Numbered from the stretch's first letter, positions 33,232 through 42,864 are shown. The stretch is DNA of 64,000 nucleotides from Agromyces mediolanus (GCF_023715325.1 NZ_JAMBNX010000001.1:496001-560000); one strand, 5' to 3'. Made by a program: numbers and translations. Notes: generated by a model from the sequence alone, not told the origin.

Positions 33232-33307
33232 TCCGGCCGGGCGGTCGGTACGAGCGCTGTTCGCCCGCCGAGCGCTATCCTCAGTGCTGGACTCGAGGAA
33301 GGGGCCC

Positions 33308-34426
33308 ATGAGCATCGAGGACTACACCGCCGGATTCACGGAGGAGCCGGGCTATCTCGACTACGGTCGGATCGGCCCGATCTCCTCGGTCGCGGCGGAG
33401 GAGACGCTCGCGCTCGCGCAGGTGCTCGCCCGTGCCCGGCACGGCAGTCTCGACGTCATGCGCGAGCAGGACGTCCGGCTGCGCGCCGCGGCATCCGTCC
33501 TCCTCGGGCTGCCGAGCGAGCAGATCGTGGCGCAGCCGAACACGAGCCAGGGCCTCATGCACGCGATGTTCGGGCTCACGGGCGGGGTGCTGCTGTCGGC
33601 CGGCGAGTTCCCGAGCCTTCCGATCGCGGCGGCGCGCGCGCAGGAGGCGCTGCACGTCATCACGCCGGTGTGGCTCGAGACCGACCACGGCAAGGTCACG
33701 CCGGCCCGCATCCGCGAACAGCTCGACCCGAGCGTGAAGGCCGTCGCGGTGAGCCTTGTGGACTCCCGCACCGGTTACCTGTGCGATCTCGAGGGCATCC
33801 GACAGGTGATCGGCGACCGTCTCCTCATCGTCGACGCGATCCAGGGCTTCGGCGTCGTCGACGCCCCGTGGGCGCTCGCCGACGTCGTCGCGACCGGGGG
33901 CCAGAAGTGGTGCCGTGCGGGCTGGGGGACCGGCTTCCTGGCGCTCAGCGAGCGGGCGCTCGACCGGTTGACCCCGGTGTTCTCCGGCTTCACCGGCACG
34001 GAGGAGGACGAGCCGTGGGGCGAGGTGCCGCCGCCGGCCTCGTCGGCGCGGGCGTTCCGGGTGACGAACCCCGATCCGATCGCCGAGGCGCGCTTCGCGG
34101 CCGCGCTCGAGGAGATCGCCCGCGTCGGCGTGCCGCAGGTGAACGCCGCGGTGGCGGACCGCGTGAGCCGCGTGATCGAGCTCGCCGACGAGTTCGCGAT
34201 CGCCGTCTCGTCGTCGCGCGACGAGCACGAGCGCGCCGGCATCGTCGTGCTCGAGCCGCCGGCCGAGCAGGCGACCATCCTCTCCGCCTCGCTGCACAAT
34301 CACGGTGTCACCGCGACGAGCCGGCAGGGGCGGGTGCGGCTGAGCGTGCACGCCGGAACCACGGAGGAGACGCTCGGCATGCTGCGCGACGCCCTCGTCT
34401 CCTACGCCACCGCCGCCAGCTACTGA
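33308..34426 (+). CDS. Aminotransferase class V-fold PLP-dependent protein
   Basis: 372 aa fold-type I PLP enzyme. The PLP lysine is Lys200 in GGQKWCRAGWGTGFL, preceded by the Asp of LIVDAIQGFGVVD and the QPNTSQGLMHA phosphate-binding loop. It is related to kynureninase/isopenicillin-epimerase/cysteine-desulfurase-like class V proteins; the substrate is unknown. ATG at 33308 directly follows GAGGAAGGGG; an in-frame upstream start at 33284 is less likely. A nested hairpin follows its stop. Confidence 0.88.
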   Translation: MSIEDYTAGFTEEPGYLDYGRIGPISSVAAEETLALAQVLARARHGSLDVMREQDVRLRAAASVLLGLPSEQIVAQPNTSQGLMHAMFGLTGGVLLSAGEFPSLPIAAARAQEALHVITPVWLETDHGKVTPARIREQLDPSVKAVAVSLVDSRTGYLCDLEGIRQVIGDRLLIVDAIQGFGVVDAPWALADVVATGGQKWCRAGWGTGFLALSERALDRLTPVFSGFTGTEEDEPWGEVPPPASSARAFRVTNPDPIAEARFAAALEEIARVGVPQVNAAVADRVSRVIELADEFAIAVSSSRDEHERAGIVVLEPPAEQATILSASLHNHGVTATSRQGRVRLSVHAGTTEETLGMLRDALVSYATAASY

Positions 34427-34749
34427 CCCCCCTCTCACCCCACACAACTCAGGAACATGTGCCGGTTATGGCAGACGTGGCGTCGCGGCATCCCTGGATC
34501 GATGCGGATGCCGATTCGATGCTTCCTGAGTTGTGAAAGGGGGCGGCAGCGGGGGTGGCAGCGGCCGTGGCGGCGGCGCGCGAAGGTGAACGCCGACATC
34601 CGCCCGCGTGTCGCTTCCGGGGTTCCCACGAAACGGTCGTAGCTTCACCTCAACGGGTAAATCACCTGTTCGAGTCGGCTCGTGACCGCTCGTAGGAGGA
34701 TCGCCGGCCGGCGCGTGATCCGAGCGAAATGCTCGGGGCGGGAGCGGTT
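34427..34749. other. 323-bp non-coding stretch upstream of phoH
   Basis: Holds the nested inverted repeat (34443-34535), then a 110-bp stretch with a TAGGAG hexamer near 34694, the palindrome CGCCGGCCGGCG around 34702-34713 and a 6-bp hairpin CCGAGC-GAAAT-GCTCGG (34720-34736). A string at 34640-34680 recalls parts of a tRNA, but no cloverleaf forms. No convincing gene is seen. Confidence 0.6.
34443..34535. repeat. Nested inverted repeat (13-bp outer, 8-bp inner arms)
   Basis: CACAACTCAGGAA (34443-34455) pairs perfectly with TTCCTGAGTTGTG (34523-34535). Inside the 67-nt loop, CGGCATCC (34486-34493) pairs with GGATGCCG (34506-34513). It lies 16 bp after the aminotransferase stop. It could be a terminator, a mobile palindromic element or a structured RNA. 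Confidence 0.7.
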
Positions 34750-36132
34750 GTGGCGTCATCGGTTACTCCTGAATCGGTCGGTCGTTCCGCTGGGCGTGCG
34801 AAGGCGCGCGAGGCGGGGGCGGTGCGCGACGAGCTCGCGCAGGCCGAGCGCACGTACGTCCTCGACACCTCGGTGCTGCTGAGCGATCCGCGCGCCCTCT
34901 TCAACTTCCACGAACACGCGGTGGTGCTGCCGGTGGTGGTCATCACCGAGCTCGAGGCGAAGCGCAACGACCCCGAGATCGGCTACTTCGCGAGGCAGTC
35001 GCTCCGACTCCTCGACGAGCTGCGGATCGAGCACGAGCGGCTCGACTTCCCGATCCCGGTCGGCGAAGGCGGCTCCCTCCGCGTCGAGCTGAACCACTCG
35101 AACCCGGCGGTGCTGCCGAGCGGCCTCCAGCTCGGCGACAACGACTCCCGCATCCTCGCCTGCGCGGCGAACCTGCAGGCCGACGGGGTGCCGGTGACGG
35201 TGGTCTCCAAGGATCTGCCGCTCCGCGTGAAGGCTGCCTCGATCGGCCTCGACGCGCAGGAGTACCGGCACGAGCTCGCCATCGACTCCGGCTGGAGCGG
35301 CATGGCCGAGATCTCGCTCGGCTCGAACGACATGGCCCGGCTCTACGAGCGCGAGACGCTCACGACGAGCACGGTCGAGGGGATGCCGATCAACACCGGC
35401 CTCGTGCTGCATTCGGACCGCGGCTCGGCGCTCGGCCGGGTCGTGGGGGAGCGCGAGGTGCGGCTCGTCCGCGGCGACCGCGAGGTGTTCGGCGTGCACG
35501 GACGTTCCGCGGAACAGCGGCTCGCGATCGACCTGCTGCTCGACTCGGAGGTCGGCATCCTCTCGCTCGGCGGGCGGGCCGGCACCGGCAAGTCGGCGCT
35601 CGCGCTCTGCGCCGGGCTCGAGGCGGTGCTCGAGCGCCAGCAGCACAAGAAGATCATGGTGTTCCGCCCGCTCTACGCCGTCGGCGGCCAGGAACTCGGC
35701 TATCTACCCGGCGACCAGGGCGAGAAGATGAACCCCTGGGGGCAGGCGGTGTTCGACACGCTCGGCGCCCTCGTCTCGCAGAACGTGCTCGACGAGGTCG
35801 TCGAGCGGGGCATCCTCGAGGTGCTGCCGCTCACGCACATCCGAGGGCGCTCCCTGCACGACGCCTTCGTGATCGTCGACGAGGCGCAGTCGCTCGAACG
35901 GAACGTGCTGCTCACCGTGCTCAGCCGGATCGGTCAGAACTCGCGGGTCGTGATGACCCACGACGTCGCCCAGCGGGACAACCTGCGGGTGGGCCGGCAC
36001 GATGGCGTCGCCTCGGTGATCGAGACGCTGAAGGGGCACGCGCTGTTCGGCCACATCACGCTGACCCGCAGCGAGCGCAGCGCCATCGCGGCGCTCGTCT
36101 CGGAGATGCTCGACGGCAACGAGCTCGCGTAG
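34750..36132 (+). CDS. phoH: PIN-PhoH family ATPase
   Basis: 460 aa in the PhoH2-like arrangement: an N-terminal PIN RNase domain ([15 protein letters not shown], with acidic residues continuing to [10 protein letters not shown] and VSKDLPLR) fused to a C-terminal PhoH P-loop ATPase (Walker [12 protein letters not shown], Walker [11 protein letters not shown], arginine-rich [14 protein letters not shown]). Such fusions are described as RNA helicase/RNases. GTG at 34750 has GGGAG five bases upstream; ATG at 34729 lies inside a hairpin and lacks a ribosome site. Terminated by the hairpin at 36148-36177. Confidence 0.92.
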   Translation: MASSVTPESVGRSAGRAKAREAGAVRDELAQAERTYVLDTSVLLSDPRALFNFHEHAVVLPVVVITELEAKRNDPEIGYFARQSLRLLDELRIEHERLDFPIPVGEGGSLRVELNHSNPAVLPSGLQLGDNDSRILACAANLQADGVPVTVVSKDLPLRVKAASIGLDAQEYRHELAIDSGWSGMAEISLGSNDMARLYERETLTTSTVEGMPINTGLVLHSDRGSALGRVVGEREVRLVRGDREVFGVHGRSAEQRLAIDLLLDSEVGILSLGGRAGTGKSALALCAGLEAVLERQQHKKIMVFRPLYAVGGQELGYLPGDQGEKMNPWGQAVFDTLGALVSQNVLDEVVERGILEVLPLTHIRGRSLHDAFVIVDEAQSLERNVLLTVLSRIGQNSRVVMTHDVAQRDNLRVGRHDGVASVIETLKGHALFGHITLTRSERSAIAALVSEMLDGNELA

Positions 36133-36147
36133 GGGTGTCGCGAGCCG

Positions 36148-36177
36148 AGCGGCCCGGGGCTTCGGCCCCGGGCCGCT
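36148..36177 (+). terminator. phoH terminator hairpin
   Basis: A perfect 13-bp stem (AGCGGCCCGGGGC) with a TTCG tetraloop, 15 bp after the phoH stop and 39 bp before the convergent PPOX gene's stop. TTCG loops are especially stable. It may serve both genes. Confidence 0.85.
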
Positions 36178-36215
36178 TCCCGTGCCGGGTCGGCGCGCGG
36201 CGGCGGCCGCCGGAC

Positions 36216-36839
36216 TCAGTACATGCGCTCGGCGTAACTCGGGCCGTAGTACTCCTCGAGCGCTTCGACGGACTCCTCGGGCCGTTCGAGCGCCTGCGCG
36301 ATGACGGCCCGGCGGGGCGCGGCGTCGGGCGACCAGCTGGCGGCATCCCAGGTCTTCGAGCGGAGGAACGCCTTCGAGCAGTGGAAGAACACCTGCTCGA
36401 CGGCGACCTCGAGCACGAGCGTCGGCACGTGCCCGCGCACGGCCATCCGTTCCGCGTACGGCACGTCGCGCAGGACGCGCGCCCGCCCGTTCACCCGCAG
36501 CGTGTCGCCACGGCCGGGGATGACGAAGACGAGACCGACGTTCGGATTCTCGAGCACGTTGTGGAAGCCGTCCGCGCGCCGGTTGCCCGGGCGCTCGGGG
36601 ATCGCGAGCGTCGCGTCGTCGAGCGCGAGCGCGAATCCGGCCGGGTCGCCCTTGGGGGAGACGTCGGCGGCGCCCGAGGCATCCGCCGTCGCGATGAAGC
36701 ACAGCGGGGATGCCGCGAGGAACGCCCGGTCGATCGCGTGCAACCGGGTCCGCTCCTTCGCCTTCGCGGCGGGCAGTGGTGTGCCGACGAGCGCTTCGAG
36801 CTCGGTGCGGTCGGTGACGGGCGTGCCTCCGTGATCCAT
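36216..36839 (-). CDS. Pyridoxamine 5'-phosphate oxidase (PPOX) family flavoprotein
   Basis: 207 aa split-barrel flavin-binding protein. DVSPKGDPAGF near residue 60, LAIPERPGNRRADGFHNVLENPNVGLVFVIPG and TLRVNGRARV match the MSMEG_1061-type FMN-dependent PPOX subfamily. It is probably an F420- or FMN-dependent oxidoreductase of unknown substrate, cytoplasmic. ATG at 36839; the 93-bp region upstream is shared with the divergent PadR-like gene. Confidence 0.88.
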   Translation of the reverse strand: MDHGGTPVTDRTELEALVGTPLPAAKAKERTRLHAIDRAFLAASPLCFIATADASGAADVSPKGDPAGFALALDDATLAIPERPGNRRADGFHNVLENPNVGLVFVIPGRGDTLRVNGRARVLRDVPYAERMAVRGHVPTLVLEVAVEQVFFHCSKAFLRSKTWDAASWSPDAAPRRAVIAQALERPEESVEALEEYYGPSYAERMY

Positions 36840-36873
36840 GCCCCCACGCTACTCCGCTGCGCGCCTCGGCCAC

Positions 36874-36926
36874 CTCGATGCAGCTATTCATTGGGCGTTG
36901 ATGTGCTATCTCGATATAGCTAGAGT
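36874..36926 (+). promoter_or_regulatory. Leaderless promoter with inverted repeat in the spacer
   Basis: TTGATG (36898-36903), a 17-bp spacer, TAGAGT (36921-36926), then 6 bp to the ATG at 36933. The spacer contains GCTAT-N6-ATAGC (36905-36920). A near-copy of its right part, CTCGATGCAGCTA (36874-36886), repeats as CTCGATATAGCTA (36910-36922), 36 bp apart. This is probably an autoregulatory PadR operator. Confidence 0.6.
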
Positions 36927-36932
36927 TTGGAC

Positions 36933-37271
36933 ATGTCGTCCCTCCGTATCACCGACGCCACCGTCGACGTGCTCGAGTCGCTGCTCGGCGCAGATGAACC
37001 GAGCTGGGGCCTCGCCGTGGTCAAGCACTCCGGGCGTCCAGCGGGCACGGTGTACCCGGTGCTCGAACGGCTCGAACGGGCCGGATGGCTCGAGTCCGAG
37101 TGGGAAACCGACACCGACCGGCCCGGGCCGCGGCGTCGCTTGTACCGGCTCACCGACACCGGTCGAACAGCGGCGTCGCGCGCGATCGCACATCGAGTCG
37201 CGAGCCGACGAGCCACGTCGGCCGTGCGTGCGGCGAGCGGCGTCGCGCACCCCGGCGGGGGGCTCGCGTGA
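36933..37271 (+). CDS. PadR-like winged-helix regulator
   Basis: 112 aa. A winged helix with SWGLAVVKHSGRPAGTVYPVLERLERAGWLESEWE and the wing RRRLYRLTDTG; the PadR hallmark GTVYPVLERLE is clear. It has a basic/Ala-rich C-terminal tail instead of a long dimerisation helix. ATG at 36933 is probably leaderless. It overlaps the next membrane-protein gene by 4 bp (GTGA), the same layout as the PadR pair at 24787-26099. Confidence 0.88.
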   Translation: MSSLRITDATVDVLESLLGADEPSWGLAVVKHSGRPAGTVYPVLERLERAGWLESEWETDTDRPGPRRRLYRLTDTGRTAASRAIAHRVASRRATSAVRAASGVAHPGGGLA

Positions 37272-38380
37272 GCGCCGAGCGCTGGGTGGGGGGTGCCGTG
37301 CTGCTCCTGCCCGACACGCTCCGGGCACGGTACCGCGAGGAGTGGCTCGGTTCGCTCCGCGACGCCCAGGAGCTCGAGGTGCCCCGCGGTGCGATCGTCC
37401 GCGGGGCGTACGTCACCGCCCTCGGCACGCCGCGTTCGCCCGCGGCGTTCGGGCTGACGCCGGCGGCGCTGGGCTTCCGCCGGTTGCGGTGGGCGGCGGC
37501 GTGGTTCGCGGCGGCGCTGGTGCTCGTCGTCGGGGGACAGCTCATCCCGGGGAGCGCCTTCCCACCCGCGACGGCGGGCCTGATCACGATCGGGTCGGCC
37601 GGGCTCGCCCTCGCCGCCGCGGCGTTCGGCGCGACCGCCGCGACGACCGGCATCCGGGTGCTGCTGCCCGTCCGGAGCGCGGTGCTCGGCTGGACGCTCG
37701 CCGTCGGCATCGCCGTCGCGGGCGCGCTGACGACCGCGCTCCTGCTCGGACTCCTCGCGCTCAGCTTCGCGATGGTGCTCGGGCTGTGCGCCGGCATCGC
37801 CGTGACCGCGGTGGCGCTCGCCTGGCCGATCGCTCGGGAACCCGCCCTCCGGCGGACGATTCCCGGGGTCCCCGCGGGGATCGGCACCCGGCGCTCGGCT
37901 CTGCTCGCCGCGACGACGCTCCTCGTCGCACTCGTCGTCGCGACCGTGCACCTCGTCGTGTGGAACCCGCTGGCGAAGGTGCCGGGACTCGAGCTGCGCG
38001 AGATCTACGCCGAACTGGCGGCTCGCGGCGAGGTCCCGGCGATCGGCGTCGGGTTCGTGCTCGTCTGGGCGGCGGGCTGGGTGCCGCTCGTCCTGGTGCT
38101 CCTCGCGGTCGCGATCTTCGGCAACCGCGGACTGCTGCGCAACCTCGACGAGCGCCGGGTGGCCCGCACGGCCCTCGCCGGGCTCGCCGCGCTCGGCTTC
38201 GGGGTGTTCGTCGCGGGCTTCAGTCTCGGCATGTCGCTCGCCGACGCGTTCCTGACCTCCGGCGCGGATGCCGCGGTCAGCGGGTCCGTGCTGACCGCGG
38301 CGGCCACAGTGGCGGGCGTCGCGGCGTGCCTGCGGATCATCCCGCACACCACGGCGCCGATCGAGGCATCCGCTTCCTGA
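37268..38380 (+). CDS. Membrane protein paired with PadR-like regulator
   Basis: 370 aa. A short cytoplasmic N-terminus with LLLPDTLRARYREEWLGSL, reminiscent of permease-prefix motifs, precedes about ten hydrophobic segments. GTG at 37268 lies within the stop of the regulator gene, so it is translationally coupled. No transporter family is recognised with confidence. By analogy to PadR-linked membrane proteins it may be repressed until a membrane-active ligand is sensed; this is inference. Confidence 0.8.
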   Translation: MSAERWVGGAVLLLPDTLRARYREEWLGSLRDAQELEVPRGAIVRGAYVTALGTPRSPAAFGLTPAALGFRRLRWAAAWFAAALVLVVGGQLIPGSAFPPATAGLITIGSAGLALAAAAFGATAATTGIRVLLPVRSAVLGWTLAVGIAVAGALTTALLLGLLALSFAMVLGLCAGIAVTAVALAWPIAREPALRRTIPGVPAGIGTRRSALLAATTLLVALVVATVHLVVWNPLAKVPGLELREIYAELAARGEVPAIGVGFVLVWAAGWVPLVLVLLAVAIFGNRGLLRNLDERRVARTALAGLAALGFGVFVAGFSLGMSLADAFLTSGADAAVSGSVLTAAATVAGVAACLRIIPHTTAPIEASAS

Positions 38381-38447
38381 GCAGGCCGCTCCGACCCCGC
38401 GCGAATCTCCTCCCCGGGCGGCCGCCCGGCCAGTGGCGTGCCGGAAC

Positions 38448-38488
38448 GACGGATGCCCCGTGCCGAGGTGCGGCACGGGGCATCCGTC
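38448..38488. terminator. Bidirectional terminator hairpin
   Basis: A perfect 18-bp stem (GACGGATGCCCCGTGCCG) with a 5-nt loop AGGTG, between the convergent membrane-protein (38380) and fumC (38498) stops. It shares the GGATGCCCC/GGGGCATCC arms with the ilvA/greA terminator at 30017. Confidence 0.88.
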
Positions 38489-38497
38489 TGCTGAACG

Positions 38498-39913
38498 CTA
38501 CTTCGCCTGCGGCGGGCGCGTCATCGAGAGCAGGTCGAGGGCCTCGTCGAGCTGGGCCTCGCTCAGCTCGCCGCGCTCCACGTAGCCGAGGTCGATGACG
38601 GCCTCGCGCACCGTGATGCCCTTGGCCACCGAGTGCTTCGCGATCTTCGCGGCGGCCTCGTAGCCGATGAGCTTGTTCAGCGGCGTCACGATCGACGGCG
38701 ACATGCCGGCCAGTGCGGTCGCACGCTCGACGTTCGCCTGCAGCCCGTCGACGGTCTTGTCGGCGAGCACGCGCACCGAGTTCGAGAGCAGTCGGATCGA
38801 CTCGAGCAGCGCGGTGCCCATGACCGGGATCTGCACGTTGAGCTCGAACGATCCCGAGGCGCCGCCCCACGCGACCGTCGCGTCGTTGCCGATGACCCGG
38901 GCGCAGACCATGAGCACGGCCTCCGGGACGACGGGGTTGACCTTGCCAGGCATGATCGAGGAGCCCGGCTGCAGGTCGGGGATGTGCAGTTCGCCGAGAC
39001 CGGTGTTCGGGCCGGAGCCCATCCAGCGCAGGTCGTTGCAGATCTTCGTGAGGCTCACCGCGATGGTGCGGAGCGCCCCCGAGGCATCGACGAGGCCGTC
39101 ACGGTTCGCCTGCGCCTCGAAGTGGTCGGCGGCCTCGGTGATCGGCAGCTCGGTCTCCTGCTGGAGGAGCTCGATGACGAGCTGCGGGAAGCCGGCGGGG
39201 GTGTTGATGCCCGTGCCGACGGCGGTGCCGCCGAGCGGGACCTCGGCGACGCGGGGGAGCGCCGTGCGCACGCGCTCGATGCCGAGCCGGATCTGGCGGG
39301 CGTAGCCGCCGAACTCCTGGCCGAGGGTGACCGGGGTCGCGTCCATCAGGTGCGTGCGGCCGGCCTTCACGACGCCGGCCCACTCGGTGGCCTTCGCCTC
39401 GAGGGCGACGGCGAGGTGGTCGAGCGAGGGGATCAGCTCGTCGATGAGGGCGGCCGTGACGGCGATGTGCACCGAGGTCGGGAACACGTCGTTCGAGGAC
39501 TGCGAGGCGTTGATGTGGTCGTTCGGGTGCACCGGGCGGCCGAGCTTCTCGGTCGCCAGGGTGGCGAGCACCTCGTTCATGTTCATGTTCGAGCTCGTGC
39601 CCGAGCCGGTCTGGTAGACGTCGACCGGGAAGTGCTCGACGAAGCCGTGGCGGCCGGCGATGACCTCGTCGGCCGCGGCGACGATCGCCTCGGCGAGGTC
39701 CTGCTCGAGCACGCCGAGCTTCGCGTTGGCCTGGGCGGCCGACTTCTTGATGCGGGCGAGCGCGGCGATCTGCGCGGGCTCGAGGCCGCTGCCGGAGATC
39801 GGGAAGTTCTCGACGGCGCGCTGCGTCTGGGCGCGGTACAGGGCCTTCGCGGGGACCCTCACCTCACCCATCGTGTCGTGCTCGATGCGGTAGTCGGCGG
39901 CGTTGTCCACCAC
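38498..39913 (-). CDS. fumC: Class II fumarate hydratase
   Basis: 471 aa. Fumarase/aspartase superfamily: [13 protein letters not shown] near residue 103, the [14 protein letters not shown] loop, TPAGF-type central helices and the signature [11 protein letters not shown], whose Ser is the catalytic base. It interconverts fumarate and malate in the TCA cycle in the cytosol. GTG at 39913 with AAGGGAAA upstream. The downstream position after xseA-xseB-DUF4245-carbonic anhydrase is typical in Actinobacteria. Confidence 0.97.
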   Translation of the reverse strand: MVDNAADYRIEHDTMGEVRVPAKALYRAQTQRAVENFPISGSGLEPAQIAALARIKKSAAQANAKLGVLEQDLAEAIVAAADEVIAGRHGFVEHFPVDVYQTGSGTSSNMNMNEVLATLATEKLGRPVHPNDHINASQSSNDVFPTSVHIAVTAALIDELIPSLDHLAVALEAKATEWAGVVKAGRTHLMDATPVTLGQEFGGYARQIRLGIERVRTALPRVAEVPLGGTAVGTGINTPAGFPQLVIELLQQETELPITEAADHFEAQANRDGLVDASGALRTIAVSLTKICNDLRWMGSGPNTGLGELHIPDLQPGSSIMPGKVNPVVPEAVLMVCARVIGNDATVAWGGASGSFELNVQIPVMGTALLESIRLLSNSVRVLADKTVDGLQANVERATALAGMSPSIVTPLNKLIGYEAAAKIAKHSVAKGITVREAVIDLGYVERGELSEAQLDEALDLLSMTRPPQAK

Positions 39914-39983
39914 GATGTGTTTCCCTTTCGATCGGCGATGCCGGACGCTCCGGCGGGGCCCGGCTGGCGGCTGGCGTCGGCGG

Positions 39984-40673
39984 TCAGACCGCGCCGACGA
40001 CGATGTCGGTCTCGACGCGGCCCTCGAGGAGCCGGTAGTTCGCGCCGACGATAGCCAGCGTACCCGCTGCGATCGCGTCGCTGATCATCTCGGAGGACTC
40101 GACGAGGCCGGTGACGGTGTTGCGCAGGTGCTCGCGGCCGACGTAGCCGGCGTCGATGCGTGCGGGCTCGAGCGGGGCATCCGGCCCGATCCCGGCGACC
40201 TTGCGCACGGCCGGGACGATCTTCGACACCAGTCCGCCGATGTACGAGGGCAGCGGTGCCGCGTCGGCGGCCTGCGAGTCGATCGCGGCGCGCACGGCGC
40301 CGCACTCGTCGTGGGCGAGCACGAGCACGAGCGGCACGTTCAGCACACCCACCGCGTACTCGAGCGAGCCGAGCGCCGAGTCGGAGACGACCTGCCCCGC
40401 GTTCCGCACGACGAAGGCGTCGCCGAGGCCGACGTCGAAGATGATCTCGGCGGCGAGGCGCGAGTCGCTGCAGCCGAAGATCGCGACGAGGGGGCGCTGG
40501 GCGTGCGCGAGCGACGCGCGGCGCTCGACGTCCTGGCGCGGATGCATCGGGGCGCCGGACACGAAGCGGGCGTTACCGTCGCGCAGCTCCCGCCAGGTGT
40601 CGGCGGGCGTCTTCGGGCTGGAGCTCGTCACGGAGGGATCCTCTCGTTCGGCGGCGGTCGCCGGCTCGGTCAC
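39984..40673 (-). CDS. Beta-class carbonic anhydrase
   Basis: 229 aa. The zinc ligands are Cys and Asp in FGCSDSR, and His/Cys in AHDECGAV. It hydrates CO2 to bicarbonate. The GTG start at 40673 overlaps the DUF4245 stop by 4 bp; a GTG at 40631 with GAGG upstream would give a 215-aa form lacking a disordered N-terminus. It is the fourth gene of the xseA-xseB-DUF4245 operon. Confidence 0.94.
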   Translation of the reverse strand: MTEPATAAEREDPSVTSSSPKTPADTWRELRDGNARFVSGAPMHPRQDVERRASLAHAQRPLVAIFGCSDSRLAAEIIFDVGLGDAFVVRNAGQVVSDSALGSLEYAVGVLNVPLVLVLAHDECGAVRAAIDSQAADAAPLPSYIGGLVSKIVPAVRKVAGIGPDAPLEPARIDAGYVGREHLRNTVTGLVESSEMISDAIAAGTLAIVGANYRLLEGRVETDIVVGAV

Positions 40674-41326
40674 TCGGTGCCGGCGGCGCCGTGCGCCGTG
40701 ATGGTCGGCGCGATCGCCGTGGCCAGCTCGGCGAACTCCTCGGGCGAGGCGCTGCCGATCAGGATGATGGTCTGCTCGCCGGCCTCGGTGACGAGCCCGT
40801 ACTGCGCGTTGCCGACATCGGCGTCGCTCGTGCGGTTGTCGTACACGGTCCAGTCGACGCCGGCGATCTCGGTCGTGCCGACCGGCAGGGTACGGGCGAG
40901 CTGGGTCGACACCCAGCTCGGGTTCGCCCCGACCGCCTGCGACATGCCGATGTACTCGTCGCCGGGCGTGAGGTAGCCGACGTACCAGGCGGTGACCTGG
41001 TCGGCCTTGCTGGTGCGGATCTCGGCGGCGTTCGCGCGCCAGCCCTCGGGCAGCACCGGGACGGCGAGATCGTTCGAGAACGCGGCCTGCACCTGTTCGG
41101 CCACGGCGGGCACGTCGACGTCGCGCTCGATCGCCGTGTTGCTGCGCGGCACGATGAGCACGATGAAGAGCATCAGGCCGAGGCTCGCGACGAGCGCGAG
41201 CACGAGGTTGCGCAGCGTCTGGCGCTGGCGGTGCTTGCGGGAGTTCTCGGCCTTGCGGGCGGCGGTCTCCTCCGGCGTCTCAGGGCGGCCGAGCTCCGCG
41301 ACGACCCGCTGGGCGCGCTCGGCCAT
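40670..41326 (-). CDS. DUF4245 domain-containing membrane protein
   Basis: 218 aa. A cytoplasmic N-terminus rich in Glu/Arg (ENSRKHRQRQTLRN) precedes a single membrane segment at about residues 40-60, then an extracytoplasmic domain with VLPEGWRANAAEIR and WYVGYLTPGDEYIGM, characteristic of DUF4245. The function is unknown. ATG at 41326 shares a base with the xseB stop (TGATG). Confidence 0.9.
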   Translation of the reverse strand: MAERAQRVVAELGRPETPEETAARKAENSRKHRQRQTLRNLVLALVASLGLMLFIVLIVPRSNTAIERDVDVPAVAEQVQAAFSNDLAVPVLPEGWRANAAEIRTSKADQVTAWYVGYLTPGDEYIGMSQAVGANPSWVSTQLARTLPVGTTEIAGVDWTVYDNRTSDADVGNAQYGLVTEAGEQTIILIGSASPEEFAELATAIAPTITAHGAAGTE

Positions 41327-41580
41327 CAGGCCTCGCCCTCCGCATCGGACGAGGACGCCGCGGCGGATGCCCCGGCGCGGGCGGCGTCGAGCCGGGCTTT
41401 CGCGCCGATCAGCCACTCCTCGCAGCGCGCCGCGAGGGCCTCGCCACGCTCCCACAGCGCGAGCGACTGCTCGAGCGTCGCCGAACCCTGCTCGAGTTCG
41501 GCGACCACGCGCACGAGCTCGTCGCGGGCCTGCTCGTAGCTGAGCTCGGCGATGTCGGGGGAGGAGGGCATGCCTGTCAT
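41326..41580 (-). CDS. xseB: Exodeoxyribonuclease VII small subunit
   Basis: 84 aa, small helical protein with LSYEQARDELVRVVAELE and LEQSLALWERGEALAARCEEWL, the XseB signature. It binds the C-terminus of XseA to make the single-strand DNA nuclease. The start is either ATG 41580, one base after the xseA stop region, or ATG 41571 with CAGG upstream. Confidence 0.94.
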   Translation of the reverse strand: MTGMPSSPDIAELSYEQARDELVRVVAELEQGSATLEQSLALWERGEALAARCEEWLIGAKARLDAARAGASAAASSSDAEGEA

Positions 41581-41581
41581 T

Positions 41582-42817
41582 CTATTCGCCGCGCCCGGCG
41601 GCATCCGGCGCCGCCCCCTCGGAGATCGCCGCGACCGTGCCCTCCGCGAGGGTGAGCGTGAGGGCGGTGCCCGTGGGCGCCGCGGCGGGGGCGCGCACGA
41701 CGTGCCCGTCGGCGCCCTGCACGATCGCGTAGCCGCGGTCGAGGGTGGCCTGCGGCGAGAGGGCGCGGAGGTGACCGCGCAGCTCGCCCACGCGGTGTTC
41801 CTGCCGCTCGACGAGGCGGTCGACGAGCTCGGTGCCGCGGGCGACCCACCGGGTCAGCTCCTCGGCCCGCCGGTCGACGATCCATTCACCGGAGGCGAGC
41901 GAGGGGCGGGAGCGCAGATGCCCGACGCGGTCGATCTCGTGGGCGAGGAAGCCCTGCAGGCGCATCGTCAGACGGGCGCGTGCCTGCCCCACGCGCGCGA
42001 GCTCCTCGGCGACGTCGGGCACGACGCGCTTCGCGGCATCCGTCGGCGTCGAGGCGCGGAGGTCTGCGACCTCGTCGAGGAGCGGCCGGTCGGCCTCGTG
42101 GCCGATGGCGCTCACGATCGGGGTCGTGGCCGCCGCCGCGGCGCGCACCACGCGTTCGTCGCTGAACGCCAGCAGGTTCTGGAAGTCGCCGCCGCCGCGG
42201 GCGACGATGATGACCTCGACCTCCGGGTCGGCGTCGAGGCGCTCGATGGCGCGGGTCACCTCGCCCGCGGCGCGGTCGCCCTGCACCGCGGCGTGCACGA
42301 CGCGGAAGTCGACCGCGGGCCAGCGCAGCCGGGCGTTGCGCAGCACGTCCTTCTCGGCGTCGGAGTCCTTGCCGGTGACGAGCCCGACGACGCCGGGCAG
42401 GAACGGCAGTCGGCGCTTGCGCTCGAGCGCGAACAGCCCCTCGCTGGCGAGCTGGGCGCGTAGCCGCTCGAGCCGTTCGAGGAGGTCGCCGAGGCCGACG
42501 TGCTTCAGCTCGAAGACCTGGAAGGTGAGGCTGCCGCCCTTCACCCACCAGTTCGGCTTGACGAGCGCGACGACCCGGTCGCCCTGCGCGAACTCCTCGG
42601 ACAGGCGGGCCTTCACGCTCGACCAGAGGGTGAAGGAGACCGTCGCGGCCTGGTCGAGGTCCTTCAGCTTGCCGTAGACGTTGCCGGCGGAGACGCCCCA
42701 CTGCGTGATCTCTCCCTCAACCCATACCGTGCCGAGCCGGTCGATCCACTCCTTCACCTTCGTGGAGAGGAGCGCGACGGGCCACGGATCGTCGCGCGTC
42801 GCCGGCGCCTGCGTCAC
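41582..42817 (-). CDS. xseA: Exodeoxyribonuclease VII large subunit
   Basis: 411 aa. An N-terminal OB fold ([23 protein letters not shown]), then the catalytic domain with [34 protein letters not shown] and [29 protein letters not shown], and a C-terminal coiled coil. It degrades single-stranded DNA in both directions together with XseB. GTG at 42817 is chosen because GGGAGG precedes it; an in-frame GTG at 42850 has no such site. Confidence 0.95.
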   Translation of the reverse strand: MTQAPATRDDPWPVALLSTKVKEWIDRLGTVWVEGEITQWGVSAGNVYGKLKDLDQAATVSFTLWSSVKARLSEEFAQGDRVVALVKPNWWVKGGSLTFQVFELKHVGLGDLLERLERLRAQLASEGLFALERKRRLPFLPGVVGLVTGKDSDAEKDVLRNARLRWPAVDFRVVHAAVQGDRAAGEVTRAIERLDADPEVEVIIVARGGGDFQNLLAFSDERVVRAAAAATTPIVSAIGHEADRPLLDEVADLRASTPTDAAKRVVPDVAEELARVGQARARLTMRLQGFLAHEIDRVGHLRSRPSLASGEWIVDRRAEELTRWVARGTELVDRLVERQEHRVGELRGHLRALSPQATLDRGYAIVQGADGHVVRAPAAAPTGTALTLTLAEGTVAAISEGAAPDAAGRGE

Positions 42818-42851
42818 TCTGCCTCCCGGGAGCTCGTCAGCCAGCGGCACG

Positions 42852-42857
42852 TAGGAT
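42852..42857 (+). promoter_or_regulatory. Leaderless-type -10 (TAGGAT) deciding the ispH start
   Basis: TAGGAT, 7 bp, then GTG at 42865. An upstream in-frame ATG at 42856 overlaps the hexamer and could not be translated from this promoter, so the GTG is preferred. Confidence 0.55.
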
Positions 42858-42864
42858 GGACATC

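Noticed and set aside
34628-34690. tRNA-like string with TAGCT near a D-loop and GTTCGAGTC like a T-loop
   Set aside because: The T-stem does not pair, there is no anticodon arm of proper length, and no acceptor stem forms; it is at best a degenerate resemblance.
36920-38476. 518-codon minus-strand frame opposite the PadR-like module
   Set aside because: No motifs; conflicts with the PadR and membrane-protein genes, which have a promoter and coupled start.
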